Source: Harmonia axyridis (Eukaryota; Arthropoda; Insecta; Coleoptera; Coccinellidae). Taken from it: 64,000 bases of DNA. The notes under the pieces were generated by a model. It was not told where the DNA came from. It searched no databases and worked only from the letters and a program-made list of their open reading frames with translations. The stretch is taken from contig NC_059502.1 of assembly GCF_914767665.1 (NCBI RefSeq), positions 58,448,031 to 58,512,030 of the forward strand. The letters run 5' to 3'. Made by a program: the position numbers and the translations under genes. Positions 21,024-32,989 of this stretch are shown here, in pieces (positions within the stretch are counted from its first letter, which is position 1; each line of letters starts with the position of its first letter).

Positions 21024-21995
21024 ACACGATTGCAATATTCTCCATCGGAAGAAGAAAGTTCTGTATCAGGCAGTAAGTTGCCTAACTTGGGATCGTTGAA
21101 CATCGATACCACAATCTCGGTACCAGAGACCTCCTCAGTTAAATATCTGGGCTTGACGATTGATCGACATATGAGATGGGATTTGCATGTTACACAGCTC
21201 ACCAACAAGCTGCGTTGTTTTTTGTCGAGATTCAGAATATTGAGAGAATGTCTTGAGCTGCCTCAATTGATGATGGTATACAATGGCCTCATACAGAGTC
21301 AGCTCCTTTATGGTCTCGTGGGATGGGGCGGTGTTAGTGAATGCTATATTCGAGGGCTGAAAGTTGTTCAAAAGAGAATTCTGAAGACGATGTTGGGAAG
21401 GGAACAGTGTTATCCAAGTGTACTTCTGTTCAAACAGAGCGGAGTGCTAGACATCCGGCAGTTGTTTTGTTTGAAGATGATATTGAATGTACGCAGTCGA
21501 AAGTTGCAAATAGAACATATTGAACATTCATACAACACCAGAGGTAGGGAAAATAAAGTATTAATTCCCAGATGTTCGAAAACCGTCGGACAAAGGCACT
21601 GCAAATTTTTGGGTCCAAAGATTTGGGATTTGCTCCCAGACGAGTACAAGACATTGGTGGGTCATAAAAGGTTCAAGTACGAAGTGAAGAATTGGCTCAG
21701 AGAGGGCGGCGAGGAAATCTACAGGGTGTTATTCGGCTGACTTCGAGGTTGTCGTGACCAGCTATGATGCCTCAGTACCGTGTAGAAATGATCGTGACAT
21801 CCTTCCATTCTTTTTATGCGTTTTGTAAATTTTGTATTTTCGTTTTTTTGATGATTGTGGTGTTTTAATTATAATGTACGAAGTAAAATTGATGTACTCT
21901 TTGGCAATATCACGCACGAGCAATTATATTGCTTCAGTGATGCCGCGTTTATTCTTGTACTATTGTATGCTTTTTATGAATAAACGATATTATTA
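21024..21995 (+). mobile_element. 5'-truncated LINE with ORF2 C-terminal fragment
   Basis: An open frame (21030-21740, 236 residues) encodes the thumb and C-terminal domain of a non-LTR retrotransposon ORF2: SVKYLGLTIDRHMRWDLHVT, GLVGWGGVSECYIRGLKVVQ, SYNTRGRENK, and GPKIWDLLPDEYK at the end. The same order of motifs ends the intact LINE ORF2 at 54733-57744 (KYLGVYIDRLLRWDEH, GIVGWGAAY, TYSTRSQSQN), so both belong to related lineages. Endonuclease and reverse-transcriptase motifs are missing by 5' truncation. The 3' end has an AATAAA (21978) and a TAT/TTA-rich tail at about 21985. Confidence 0.85.
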
Positions 21996-22149
21996 TTATT
22001 ATATTATCATCGGTGGGGGAGCTGCTTTTTTTTTTGGAGGACTGGGTCGAGAGGGAGGTCATGTTGTTATTGATGCTCTTTCAGCAGGGGCGCCGCATCA
22101 ATTCTTTTGTGAGAAAGGAAAAGTTACCAACTTTTTTTTTCATTCGCAA

Positions 22150-23929
22150 ATTAAAAATATTGTCATTATACAAGTTAGATTATTGTTCAAATAAATTATG
22201 CGAAAACCCCTTAAAAATCGGTGGTTGTAAGAAAAAAAATCTATAAATCCGTTTTGAACTGAGCAGTCACACGTGGTGGTATTCCCTCTTAATTTCAATA
22301 TCAAAATTAAACCTCTTATTGGGAAACCCTTTATAATTTATAACAAATATGACCATTACTCAACTATCAACTCAGCATTACATCTTCACCAGAACATAAA
22401 TTAAATACGACAATCTGCCCATTCACGAAATGATTTACAATTTCAATATACAAAGGTCCGGTATACAAGAGAGGGTGACCTTAGCTCCTCACACTTCTCG
22501 ATTACGATGGAATGTATGAATACATCACATCCCCAGGTACCGCACCGCACATTGCGATCTCACTACGTGCGAATTCCGCTAGATGGCGCATGACAGCAAC
22601 AGGTAGAATGGTCAAACACGGACAGGTAAATGAGAGGTGGTTTTTATCTCCCACTAGAAATTCACCTGTAAACAAACAACTTAACGTACACCTGTGACGA
22701 AGTAAAGTCTTCGGAATCCGTGATCAAGTGAGCGGTTGTGGTTCGATCGTACTAATCGATATATTTTGCGTGTTTCGTGAAAATGAAATGTACGAACTGA
22801 ATTAATTGATTCTGTGATTTCTAGTTTTGAACATAAAAGGGATTTTTCTTCTGGGAGTTAAGAACGAGAAGTTTCGACCTTTTCGTTTTCGTACCAGGTA
22901 AATACTTTGCAATTGATTTTTGCTACTCGTGATCGATAATTGGTGGTAAAATGCTGACGACATGGAATTTTCCAAATATCACTTAATATTTGGAGTGGAT
23001 ATGAAATATTATATATACAAAAATGAAACAGAATCAAATTCAAATTACGTTATTGTCGATGAGTATCTAATAATTACTTTATCATTGAGCTCAATGAGAT
23101 TAAGACAAAAACTATTTCGATAAATGAATAAAATCTTGAAAGAATTATCTTCAGGTATTATGAAATATGAATTGGTGGGTAATCATTACAAAAAAATTAC
23201 ATTTCAATGAAACGGTTGCTGATGAATGGTAAACATAACGATAAAGACAAATTTAAAATTCCATCTATCATGCAGTTGATAACATTAGGTATAAAGGAAT
23301 ACACAATTCGAAAAATTAGAATAGAATAAGGATTGCAGTATAAGAATAAAATTATTTGCTGAATTCAAATAGCACCCTCACAGTATTGTTGAATTTGGAA
23401 TAGAAATTGGAAAAAAATATGAACTATATGAGAAAAATGTTATTAGTTGATCAACAATAATCCTCTTAGTGTTATAAATCCTTCAAAAATATATTATATT
23501 GAAATTTTTTTCAAAATGCATTAGGAATTTTCATTTTTGACTCAGAGTTGTTGCAGGAACGGTTCTAGCATGTCCTTGTTTCATATATGTATTTAATATT
23601 TGATTTTTCAATTTCGATCCTTCTTGGTCTTCGGTAGATCTCTTAGGAGCTAAAAATCTTATGTTAGGAGAAACCGCTTATGTTCTGGTTGTGTTCCATT
23701 CGTCACTTCAGACATAGCACTCTTAATTCTTTATACAATATCAAATATTTGGACCCCTCTTAAACAGAAAATATTTTCCGAATTGAGGACGAACTCCTGA
23801 CTCCTTTAAATCTTTCAACGGCTCAGATTGCTCTTCTCATGAATAAAATCAACCGTTCGTGATTTAACAAAAATCTGCAAGTTTAATTCGTTTCATACAG
23901 AAAAAAACTTTAATGTTTTTCATCCCGAC
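22150..23929. other. Intergenic, no gene identified
   Basis: Mostly AT-rich. The stretch 22450-22790 is noticeably richer in GC and lacks recognisable repeats. It could hold a promoter or non-coding first exon of a downstream + strand gene, but no splice donor could be assigned. Confidence 0.3.
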
Positions 23930-24241
23930 TACAGGGTGTTCTTAAATTGGAGGTACAAACGAAAATGACAGATTTCCTGGATAATTTTAAGGAAAAAAGT
24001 ACTATTAATATGGGTTCACAAACGCGTTGTTTTCGAGATACAGGGTGTTTATCGAATATTTAGGGATCATTGCTACAGATCGGGACAATAAGTATATACA
24101 AAAACTAATAATTATTTATTCATCCCAGCTTACTAACTGGTTATTTATGATATTTGGATTTTTTTGAAGATTTTGAGAGAATGGTTTGAAATTTTTTTAT
24201 TGAAATCGGTAGCAGATACGATAGTTGATCAACCACCCTGA
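23930..24241. mobile_element. Partial foldback element, same family as 13315-14062
   Basis: It begins TACAGGGTGTTCTTAAATTG and ends ATCAACCACCCTG. An internal GAGATACAGGGTGTTTATCG is also present. No coding capacity. Confidence 0.55.
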
Positions 24242-24311
24242 TCGGAATGCTGTAAGTCTCAAGCTTTTGCGGTTTGAAGTCCGAATCTTTAAATAAACGT
24301 TTTTTTTTTTT

Positions 24312-25240
24312 TGATAGGAGTATATTTTAAGAGAAATGAATCCATGTTTATTTCATTTTAAAGAGGAAGGTATGCCATTAATGATGAAAAACGATATCAG
24401 CCAAATGGCAGCCACCGCAACAAATTTTTATGCAATTTTTGATAACCAATTCGCACATTTTTGGCTTTAAGTCCTCGATTACTCCAACAATTCCATTTTT
24501 GAGGTCTTGAATCGCTTATGAAGCATTGGCATATTCCTTTTCTTTCACGTCAAACCAAAGAAAAAGTCCAAAGGTGTTAAATCAGAAGATCTCGGTGGCC
24601 ATTGGCCACCGAGATCCACCACAAGCCCTAGAATCGCACCAGGCAGTGACACGTTGAGGATTCGCAGAGGTTTTTCAAGAATCATTCTTGGATTTTGCGA
24701 GCCCCAAATGCGACAATTCTGCGTATTAACGTAGCCTCCTAAGTGAAAATGGGCCTCATCACTGAATATGATTTTTCGATGAAAATCCGGATCATATTGA
24801 TGCATTTCAAGGACCTAATCAGCGAAGATGAAAATTGCTGATGATCGACCGGCTCGAATTCTGTTAATTGTACTCTAAAATCTTTAAGACCTAAGTCTTT
24901 ATGCAAAATATGGTGTAATTTCGTATGTGGGATCGACAAACCTGGGTTTTCATCAAAACTATTACCTACAGCAGTAGTATTCTCAGTTGTTCTTGAGTGA
25001 CGCACACGGTTTCGATTCTTCACATCACTAACTAGCCGGCCGAGAAGGTACTTTACGACGATCCAAAAGTGTTTTAGTTTTGCCAACTGTGATCTCAAAA
25101 TTTTCACCCTTTTTTACTTGTGAATTTTAACAATTTCAATGCGTTGTGAAACAAGTATCGTTCTATTTTAAGTAATACAGTAAAGCTGTCGGCTTTAGAA
25201 GTGACAGCTGTGTAACCTTTTTGGGAAAACCCTATTAACT
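24312..25240 (-). mobile_element. Mariner-like element, family B copy 2 (second catalytic block deleted)
   Basis: The minus-strand transposase has the helix-turn-helix (SDVKNRNRVRHSRTTEN, then SIPHTKLHHILHKDLGLK), the first catalytic block DPDFHRKIIFSDEAHFHLGG and the third block QWPPRSSDLTPLDFFFG. The segment with the second aspartate (normally QQDGATCHT) is missing: the frame passes from LPGAILGL directly to QWPPRSSD. A 29-bp near-perfect palindrome sits exactly at that junction (24588-24616). An end GGAAAACC lies near 25228-25235. Confidence 0.82.
24545..25107 (-). pseudogene. Mariner-like transposase, family B copy 2
   Basis: Two overlapping frames (24739-25107, then 24545-24805) cover the N-terminal DNA-binding domain and a fused catalytic remnant. 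A frameshift lies between KSYSVMRP and FSDEAHF. It would bind element ends but cannot catalyse transposition without the second aspartate. Confidence 0.8.
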
Positions 25241-27055
25241 TAAGTATAAAAAAACGTCTAGAAGATGTTAAGATATGATCAGTATATTCAGATAATGTTT
25301 GTTATCGGTGTCTTGGACGCTTATCACAAGAATTATTGTTCGCGTACCCTTGAATCTGGAAGACCTGAAATTCGTATGGGACCATCTACATTCCAAACAA
25401 AACATCCATACCAAATTCAATTTGAATCAGGTAAGAATTGTCGGATTTCAGGCTGTGACAAGGGTTCTCTGGCACTTTACTCAAAAAAAGACGACAGCAC
25501 TTCACAATAAGTTCTTTTTGTTCTTGAAAAATATCTTCCTAACAACTTTGGTTTTTTGTCGGCATGTATCTGGAGTTCCTTGTAACAGCCTCAATTTGTT
25601 CTTACCCGATATCATTAGTAGTTATCTGGTATTGGAGTACATGTATGATAACATACATATTATTTATTTATTTATTTATTTATTACACCATTCAACAGCC
25701 TAAGCCAATTACAGAGTGGGCAAAAAAAATTCACTTCCAGCATTATATAATAAAAAAATGAAAGAGTATGCTGATAAAAATCTTACTACCAACCTTTTCT
25801 CTGGTCCTACGGCAAAAAAAAGTTATTCTAGTTTTACTAGTGCGAGAAGCCTTGTGCTGATTAGTGGATGAACCCAATATTTTTTGTACTTTTTTAAGGA
25901 CAAGAGCACAAACGCACGATTTTGAAAATGGTGTTGTGAAAAAACTATTCATATTTCAAGCGACTAAATAATTTAATCACGGAAACTAAAAAGTTGCTAG
26001 TGTGCGCTTAGCCTAATTGGTACATTATAATTACATTCTAAGTTTATCTCAAAATGAAGGTACTCAACGAAATTGTAATTTATGTTCGATTCATTCAGTT
26101 CTGGATGAACATTAATTCTTAATACAACAATGATAAACACAGATATATAAAAATAAATAATTGTTTCGCCAGTATTTGGCCTACTCAGGTTTTTAATATA
26201 TTACAATCAACATGTGAAAACGTGTGGAAGCATTTTTTTTGAAGCATTGTGAAAAAGTCTTATTATGTATTTCATTATCAAACTTGGAATGTTTTGTATT
26301 GAGGCAATAGGAACTTGTATAATTAAAATCAAGTTTCGATATTTGATTTGATCATCCTTTACCTAGGTAGACACGAAAATAATTAATCAGTGATCACTAG
26401 GCGAAAACAATTTACTACTCAACTATCTGGAAATTATACCATCATGTATATCTTCACGAAATTTATTTATAACATTAACCATTCGTCATTTAATTGCACT
26501 TAGACTGCATCAGGATATCCCGTTTTGGTTAATTATAATCTCAATAATGAATCTTTGGAAACGTTTAAGAAAAAACAAATCATCGTTTCTAATTAAATTT
26601 TCCCAGTTTGCTTTGTGGAACATATATAATTCAAGCATCGATTAAGAAAAATATGCGTGACATTCCTTCGTGTTAGAAGTGTGAAACTTCTCAACAACTC
26701 AGAAATCGTTAATATTATGCATGGCTTTCATTAAATCTTTTGTTGCCCATTTCATTTTCATTAGTTTGAGAGGAGTTTCTAATAGGAATGATACAATTTT
26801 GAATGGAAACACTGCGTATTATTTTTTGTTATTTCTTATGTGACTTGTACTCAATTGGTTATTATGTCATTTAATCATAGAAAGATACACGCTTCAAAAA
26901 TGTTTAGAAATTGTGAAATTATTTCAACAAAATCTATACTCATTAGTGGATACTGAGAGAAATTTTAAAAATTCATGGATGACATTCATTATTCAGTTAA
27001 TCGAGTCACTATTCGTCATTCATATGTCCCCCGAGTGATCTTTCACAGGACTCAA
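25241..27055. other. Intergenic, mostly unassigned
   Basis: Open frames at 25265-25510 and 25299-25703 match nothing I recognise. A (TTTA)n run at 25661-25684 followed by ACACCATTCAACAGCCTAAG may be the tailed 3' end of a minus-strand LINE. No other feature. Confidence 0.35.
25661..25684. repeat. (TTTA)n microsatellite
   Basis: Six tetranucleotide repeats. Possibly a retroelement tail. Confidence 0.85.
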
Positions 27056-27800
27056 TCCTTTCGAGGTAATTTTCGATGACTCGCTGGCACATTTCGGTCA
27101 ATTATCTCTCCAACAACTTGACGGATATTGGTTTTCAGATCGTCAATAGTCTAAGGATTATCAGCATAAATACGATCCTATCCCTAACCCCACAAAAAGA
27201 AAAAGACACAGACGATAAATCACAAGATCTAGGTGGCCACATCGCCGAAACGACAAATTACGCTTCCTGGGAATTTTTCTTGCAATAAAGCCAAAACCAG
27301 ACCAAATTGCACACCATACACTGACTTCTTGTGGATGTAATGGTTTCTCAGCAATTACATGAGGATTTTCATGCTCCATATGCGACAAAAATGTGCTTCG
27401 TCGCTGAAGAAAATTCTCTGGGAAAAATCGTCAACCAAACGTTGTTGTTCAAGCACCCAATCGGCATATTATGTTCTACGTATTCCATGGTTAGCCAGCT
27501 TTAGTTCTTGTGTCAACTGAACCTTATAAGGATGGAGATTCAAACCCAGATGCAAAATACGTCATAACGTTCCGTAAGAGAGGCCCAATGTTGTGCGCGC
27601 CCAGGAATGGAAAAATTTGGATCTTCTTCAATACTCTCACTTACAGCAGCAATATTGTATCGCGACGATGTATGGGTCTTAAGACAACAAAAACTGATCC
27701 AGTCTCTTCGAATTTTTCATTGTCCTACCAATTACGCTCTGATGGTCGATTATGTCACGTTACAAGGGGAAAAATACTAGTACAGGACTTCTTATCTGAC
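27056..27800 (-). mobile_element. Mariner-superfamily relic, lineage C
   Basis: Minus-strand frames carry FLSHMEHENPHVIAEKPLHP, QEVSVWCAIWSGFGFIARK and, further on, MWPPRSCDLSSVSFSFCG and the C-terminal VIENYLE. These are the middle and third catalytic blocks of a transposase related to families A and B but clearly more diverged. The stretch with the second aspartate is deleted, and several frameshifts are present. The N-terminal part is recognisable only weakly, up to about 27740. Confidence 0.6.
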
Positions 27801-28913
27801 ACGTTTTTGACTAAAAGTTGGGGACGGAGAACAAGTAAGCATGACTGAGCTACTAGGTAATAATTCACATTATCCGTTTAAAATATTCTGTCGAAATGTG
27901 AACCTCATACTTGTTTCATTCTTTGAGAGACTACCAACACCTTTCCTGAGATCATCAGGTTTATTTCTCATTTCAAACATGCAGGGTCAATTCTTTCAAT
28001 TAACAGTTCCCCATCACTTGGAAACTGCGTCTCATCAGTGATTAGTGAACATTAGTCTACTAAAATCCCTTCTGTGGACGACAAACGATCTGGAAAATTG
28101 CTATCTTCGTTTATAATCATCAGTTCCAGTTGTTGAATGTTTCGAATACCTAAGAAGGGTTTGCAATCTTTCCTCCTTCAAAGTTTTCCATGATTCAGTT
28201 AAGACTGTTAAGAGGGATTGTACTAATTTATCTATTTTGGTCGAAGTCTTAATTTCAGGTTAGGATGAGCCTCGAGATTAGCTTGGAAAACTTATATGTC
28301 GCTTACCATTCAAAGTTTATTATAAAAAACTAGTGTTTGAATCAATTTACCATCAAATATTAAGTGTCAAATCCATATATCAACAATTGTATGGAACGAT
28401 TCTGTGTACAAAAGACTGGTTTTCACTATATCAGAGGTGATATGGACCATATGTTGTGTTACTTTACAATAGAACATAAAGATTGTGTACATATATGTAT
28501 GGCATATTACTTTATTCATTGTTTGAAATTGCCAAACCTTGATTGTGGCAATTATATTTCAGAGGACTGACGTGTTTATGAATTGAGATTTGACTACACA
28601 TTATAATATTGAATTGATTTGTGGGCGCCTATAACAAAGAGAGAATAATAAACACAAATCAATTGCAAAGTACATTGTTCTCATGTGACTCAGTTCAGAT
28701 AACTTGCAACAACTCCCAAGTGTATTTGAAAATTATTTCCTCGCTCCTAAAGTTTATTAATTGAACGTTAAGAGCATCTACTTTTTTCCGAGATTTTTTA
28801 TGATACCCCTCATATTTCTCTCCGCTCTAAATGAAATATTTTTCACTTTTAAGATTTTGTCTAGCGAAAAAGTACGTAGAAATCGACACCCAACATGTGA
28901 ACTTGTATATATA
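27801..28913. other. Intergenic, no gene identified
   Basis: No supported feature. ORFs here are short and low-complexity. Confidence 0.4.
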
Positions 28914-29034
28914 CTAACTGACAAAGAAACTGCAACGCCCAGAGTTTGAAATTTCTTTGTAAAACATATGTAAATTATTGAAATTTGGAGGAAAAAACGG
29001 GGTTACAATTTTTTTGACAAATTTGTTAATGATG

Positions 29035-30580
29035 TATTTGTCCACCGCGATTATCTATACACTCCCCAACACGTCTCTGCATTGATGCAGTAATATGGAC
29101 AATTTCTTCTCGAGGGATACTATCCCAGCAACCTGTACTTCATATCTCAGAGCCGACAAAGTCCGAGGGGGATATATATGGTAAATCTCCAAGCCTTTTA
29201 CCCATGTTGTCCCAAACATGCTCTATGAGCGAATGATCGGGGGATCTGGGCGGCCATGGCAAAAGATTCTCATGGGTCGCTTCGAAAAAGTTCAAATTAA
29301 CTCTAGCAAAATGAGGTCGGGCATTATCATGCTGAAATATTGGATTCTCGAGCCGGTTAATGTAAGGGCTGTCATGTTACCTTGAATAAAGACTAGAGCA
29401 ATAGCACCCTATACCTGTCCCGTGTACATAACGATAAACATCAAACTGAGGTTCACGTCTTTCTCCCCGACGTCGTCTATCCCTTCTTCGCCCATCATGT
29501 GCACCTAAGGAGAATCGAGATTCATCAGAAAAGATGACCTGATGCCATTCCATATTCCGACGTTGACGTTCTCTGCACCACTGTAATCGTTGCCGGCGAT
29601 GCTCAACCGTCAGAGCTAGCACAAGATGGGGTCGTTAATGCTGCTGTCCAAATACCTTCTCCGGCGGTAAACCGTTCGGAGAGTTACAGGATGGCCTTGT
29701 TCTCCTAACCACACATCAGCCAAAGATCGAGTTATCGCAAATCGGTCTCTAATGGCCATAAGTCTTAGACGTCGATCTTGAACTTCATTTGTACCCCTTC
29801 GACGTCCGGTGCCTACTCTATTTCGATTTTGGGCATTATCAAACCACGCTTGACAACACCTCATAACAGTAGTTGGATTTCTGGTAAGCGATTTCTCGAA
29901 ATGACAACCCCGCCTCCTGTAGACCAATAATTCGATCTCTTTTGTAAATATACTTATTATTATTACTTGAACCAGGGTCGTTGTGGCTTGGTAAGTCTTC
30001 CGGGAATTGCGACCAAGTAGATCTTTTGTTCTCCACCCTACTCATTCATGGAAACCTAAGGAGGTCGTCAATGACGTTAATAAAACTGGAAACCTCCTTA
30101 GGGGCCTTGGCCGTTACCTCTCGGGTATCCAGGAACGGTTTTCCCATATGAATGGTTCTTAGGCCAGCCAGCTCTGGACACTTGCATACCATGTGTTCGG
30201 CTGTTTCAGGTCCAGCACGTGTTAACCTTGATGCACTTTTTGCAAGTTCATCGGCTTTTTCATTTCCTTCAACGCCACAGTGCCCTGGTACCCATAGTAG
30301 AGTCACTTTATTGCCTCTGACCAGTTACCTTATGGTGTTACGGCAGTCCCAGGTCAACAGAGACCCCTGTCGGCCCTGTCAGTACGATTCCAGGGATCCC
30401 AGCGTGGTCTGGCTGTCCGTGGTGATGTAGACATGCGCCCCCTTGAAGTTCATTTTTAGACACTCCTGAGTGCATACGTAAACAGCTAGTATCTCGGTCT
30501 GTAAAATAGAGGGCTAACACCAGGGCTTTTTTAAATTCACTTAGCTGGCGATAAATTCTGCTTACACGTGCTCTAGGCAT
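29035..30580 (-). pseudogene. Tc1-like transposase interrupted by LINE
   Basis: The protein starts at 30580 with MPRARVSRIYRQLSEF, then the LINE interrupts. Sequence resumes at about 29945 with RDRIIGLQEAGLSFREIA (helix-turn-helix), QNRNRVGTGRRRGTN and TLRTVYRRRRYL. The first catalytic block IFSDESRFSLGAHDGRRR follows (about 29500-29550), then QHDNARPHFARVNLNFF and WPPRSPDHSLIEHVWDNMG (29210-29335). From that aspartate to the glutamate of LIEH there are 34 residues, so it is DD34E. All three catalytic residues survive, but frameshifts separate the parts near 29380 and 29880. Inactive as it stands. Confidence 0.85.
29950..30524 (-). mobile_element. 5'-truncated LINE with RNase H domain, inserted in Tc1
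   Basis: The minus-strand frames encode RNase H motifs (TEILAVYVCTQECL, YITTDSQTTLGSLES) and then KVTLLWVPGHCGVEGNEKAD ELA-type sequence, the conserved C-terminal RNase H block. A stop after DDLLRFP is followed by a 3' UTR and TAA-repeat tail (TTATTATTATTA at 29954 on the plus strand). Flanks ATTTACAAAAG and ATTTAAAAAAG form an 11-bp target-site duplication with one mismatch. RNase H plus a TAA tail suggests the I/R1 group; that assignment is inference. Confidence 0.83.
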
Positions 30581-30753
30581 TTCAATAACAACTGTACATC
30601 GACTTTGGATCTCCTCGAACAGCTGGTTTTTTGTAAAATTAAAAAAACTTTCAAAAAACGACTACAATATTCAAATAACAAAAATTGTTTACATGAAAAA
30701 AAATTTAAAATTTAAACAGCTCCTTTTTGGCGTTGCAGTTTCTTTGTCAGTAT

Positions 30754-31964
30754 AGTTATCTATTAAGGAATATGAACTTCACAATAGAAATATTATTAGA
30801 TATTGATAATATTTTTCAAGATTCATATCAATATATGTTTGCTTTAAAGAAAAATTCTTCATCAACTCGACTGGAAACATCGCAAATAAATTTTTTTATC
30901 ATTCGACACACTTATTCCAGTTTCGGTAGTAGTAGATCAATGATAAATATGGCGTGAAAAACGCATATCTACAATGACTGAGCTAACGAGGTGTTGTTGT
31001 TTCTTATTCATTGAAACACTTGCTCGAACAGCAATTATTTTCCAATGTTCAATATAATTAACCGTTTCCATCTAACCGGAAAGAAATATTTAGACAAATA
31101 AGATATTTTTCAACCTTCGGAATCGGTATAAAACGCTTCTGGAAAAATATCCTGATACTTATTTCTGGTATCAAGCCGTTTCACGCAGTTCGATTATTCA
31201 AAACTTTAATTACCATGAAAATGAAAACACTACACGCAAAAACATGCATCTATTATTTTAATGTTGATTCCTTGAGAACGTATGCAAATATAGATTGCAA
31301 CTCTGAAACACGTTTGAAATGCATTGGCACGGCATTGTGCATTAGAAATTTTTGGGCAGTTTATCTTCGAACACGAGTCATTTAATGCAGCATTGGTGAG
31401 TGGCGAAAGTTATCAGGATTTGATTAATAACTATTTATTTAATTACACACTATACAGTGACTTTTTGTGGATTTAACGATCTCTCAGATAGTTGAGGATT
31501 TTCACTGCCCCATATGCGACAATGTTGCTTGTTTACATAGCCACAGAGTCAAGGGCGTGTAGATACGGGGGATACTGCTGATAGTTAACTCCCTCAAGAC
31601 TTTCAGAATTCCCACCTAAACGAAGAACGAAAATTTTTCATAAAAATGACCAAATAATCAATTTACTCTTCTTTGGAATCGACAGGGCAGTAAAAAATCC
31701 GACTCTTCAACTGTTTATGAGTTTATTATAGCTCTCAAGATGATCATTGCACCACGAGCACGTCTATGTCCGAGGTTTATTATTTTACTTTATTTGTCCG
31801 CTTTGTCGCCCCTTGTTTTTCCATCTGCGAATTTTGCATTTGTTATCGGTATATACTTAACCCATGTTTTCGGTTTTTTTCAATTTCAATACTGCAGTTG
31901 TCAAAGAACTAAACTGAGTAATTTGCATAGAAAAATTGTCTGTGCTGTGTTGTATTAGGTCACT
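30754..31964. other. Intergenic; small transposase fragment near 31470-31560
   Basis: The minus strand at about 31470-31555 reads NKQHCRIWGSENPQL, a scrap of a family A/B-like transposase. The remainder is AT-rich with no gene seen. Confidence 0.45.
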
Positions 31965-32770
31965 AGGTGTACAACTTTGCTTCCGCTGTTTTGCACTAGA
32001 TGGCTGTAGCGGTAAGAGGTAGTCGAAATAAATAGATAGTTGATGTCATTCAATAAGCGTAGGTATTTGTAAACATAATGTCATCGAAATATTGGTCGAT
32101 TTATGTCTGCATCATAAAGTTATTCTCGATTAAACATGTCAGCTCACGAGCCAAATTCTCGTCATTTGCGGGAGGTTTTAATTTTCTGCTTAAATATGAA
32201 TAAATCTGCGGCTGAGGCTCATCGAAAGCTCTGATATACCTATGATGAGGCCGCTATTAGTGAAAGAACGTGCCGAGAGTGGTTTCAACGCTTCAAGAAC
32301 GGTGATTTTGCGTCGAAGACCTGCATGGCGGTGGAATAGAGAAGTTTTTCGAAGATGCAGCATTGAAGGTAGTACTTGATCAAGACTCGTGTCAAATGCA
32401 ACAATAATCGGCAGGATCATTGGGGAGTGACGCAACAAGCCATTTTAAAAAGCTAGAAAGTCAAGGGAACAGCTGCTTGCAAGGCAAATACGGAAGGGGT
32501 ATGTTATGAGTTGTTAAAACCGACTGAAACAATCACAGGCGATCGTTATCTAATGTAATTAATGCGTTTGAGCCGAGACAAACGGCCGCAATCCAACGAG
32601 AGACATGATTAAGCGATTTTACAGCATGACAATACTCGATCCCATGTTGCGAAAGTGATCAAGACATATGGATGGAAAATACTTTGAATCATAAATGTAT
32701 TATCAGTCTTTTAAAATAAATCTTCGAATTTTGAAAAAAAAAACGGCTGAAGCAAAGTTGTACGCCTATG
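31965..32770 (+). mobile_element. Mos1-like mariner element, heavily deleted
   Basis: The inverted ends AGGTGTACAACTTTGCTTCC (31965) and AAGCAAAGTTGTACGCCT (ending near 32768) define an element of about 0.8 kb, against about 1.3 kb for intact mariners. The interior reads MSAHEPNSRHLREVLIFCLN from an ATG near 32140, then SERTCREWFQRFKNGDF, GVTQQAILKS, ELLKPTETITGDRYLM and LQHDNTRSHVAKVIKTYGW. These are the N-terminal domain and second catalytic block of a mariner transposase. The first catalytic region and everything after KTYGW are lost, and stops are frequent. Confidence 0.85.
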
Positions 32771-32989
32771 TATTTATATGTTATTGAGCGCACTATTTTT
32801 AACTGGTCACAGATACATATGATCGTTATGTTGATATTTTTCAAACATTTTTCCAAAGTGCATAAAATAGTGCATAAACCGTGTGAGTGTTTTTTCTCCT
32901 CGGTATTGAAAGAACCACTTAGGTCCCTAGGTTTATAATACTTATACTATTTTCGTATTCATCTATAATAACGATCTATTTTTTTTCAG
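32771..32989. other. Flank and intron sequence upstream of exon 32990
   Basis: It ends in a polypyrimidine tract and CAG acceptor (32982-32989). Nothing else is supported. Confidence 0.5.

Larger units (their letters stand above)
28914..30753 (-). mobile_element. Tc1-like transposon split by a LINE insertion
   Basis: The ends ACTGACAAAGAAACTGCAAC (28917) and inverted GTTGCAGTTTCTTTGTCAGT (30732) are perfect terminal inverted repeats over at least 22 bp, about 1.84 kb apart. Removing the LINE at 29950-30524 leaves about 1.26 kb, a normal Tc1 size. The transposase runs on the minus strand between the ends. Confidence 0.9.

Noticed and set aside
21341..21654. Three ORFs overlapping the LINE fragment on both strands
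   Set aside because: Shadows of the 236-residue ORF2 fragment in other frames.
25265..25703. Two overlapping frames (81 and 134 residues)
   Set aside because: Neither matches a known domain, and the ends run into low-complexity sequence. A GTAAGA...TTTCAG pair inside the first frame looks intron-like but is only about 20 bp, too short.
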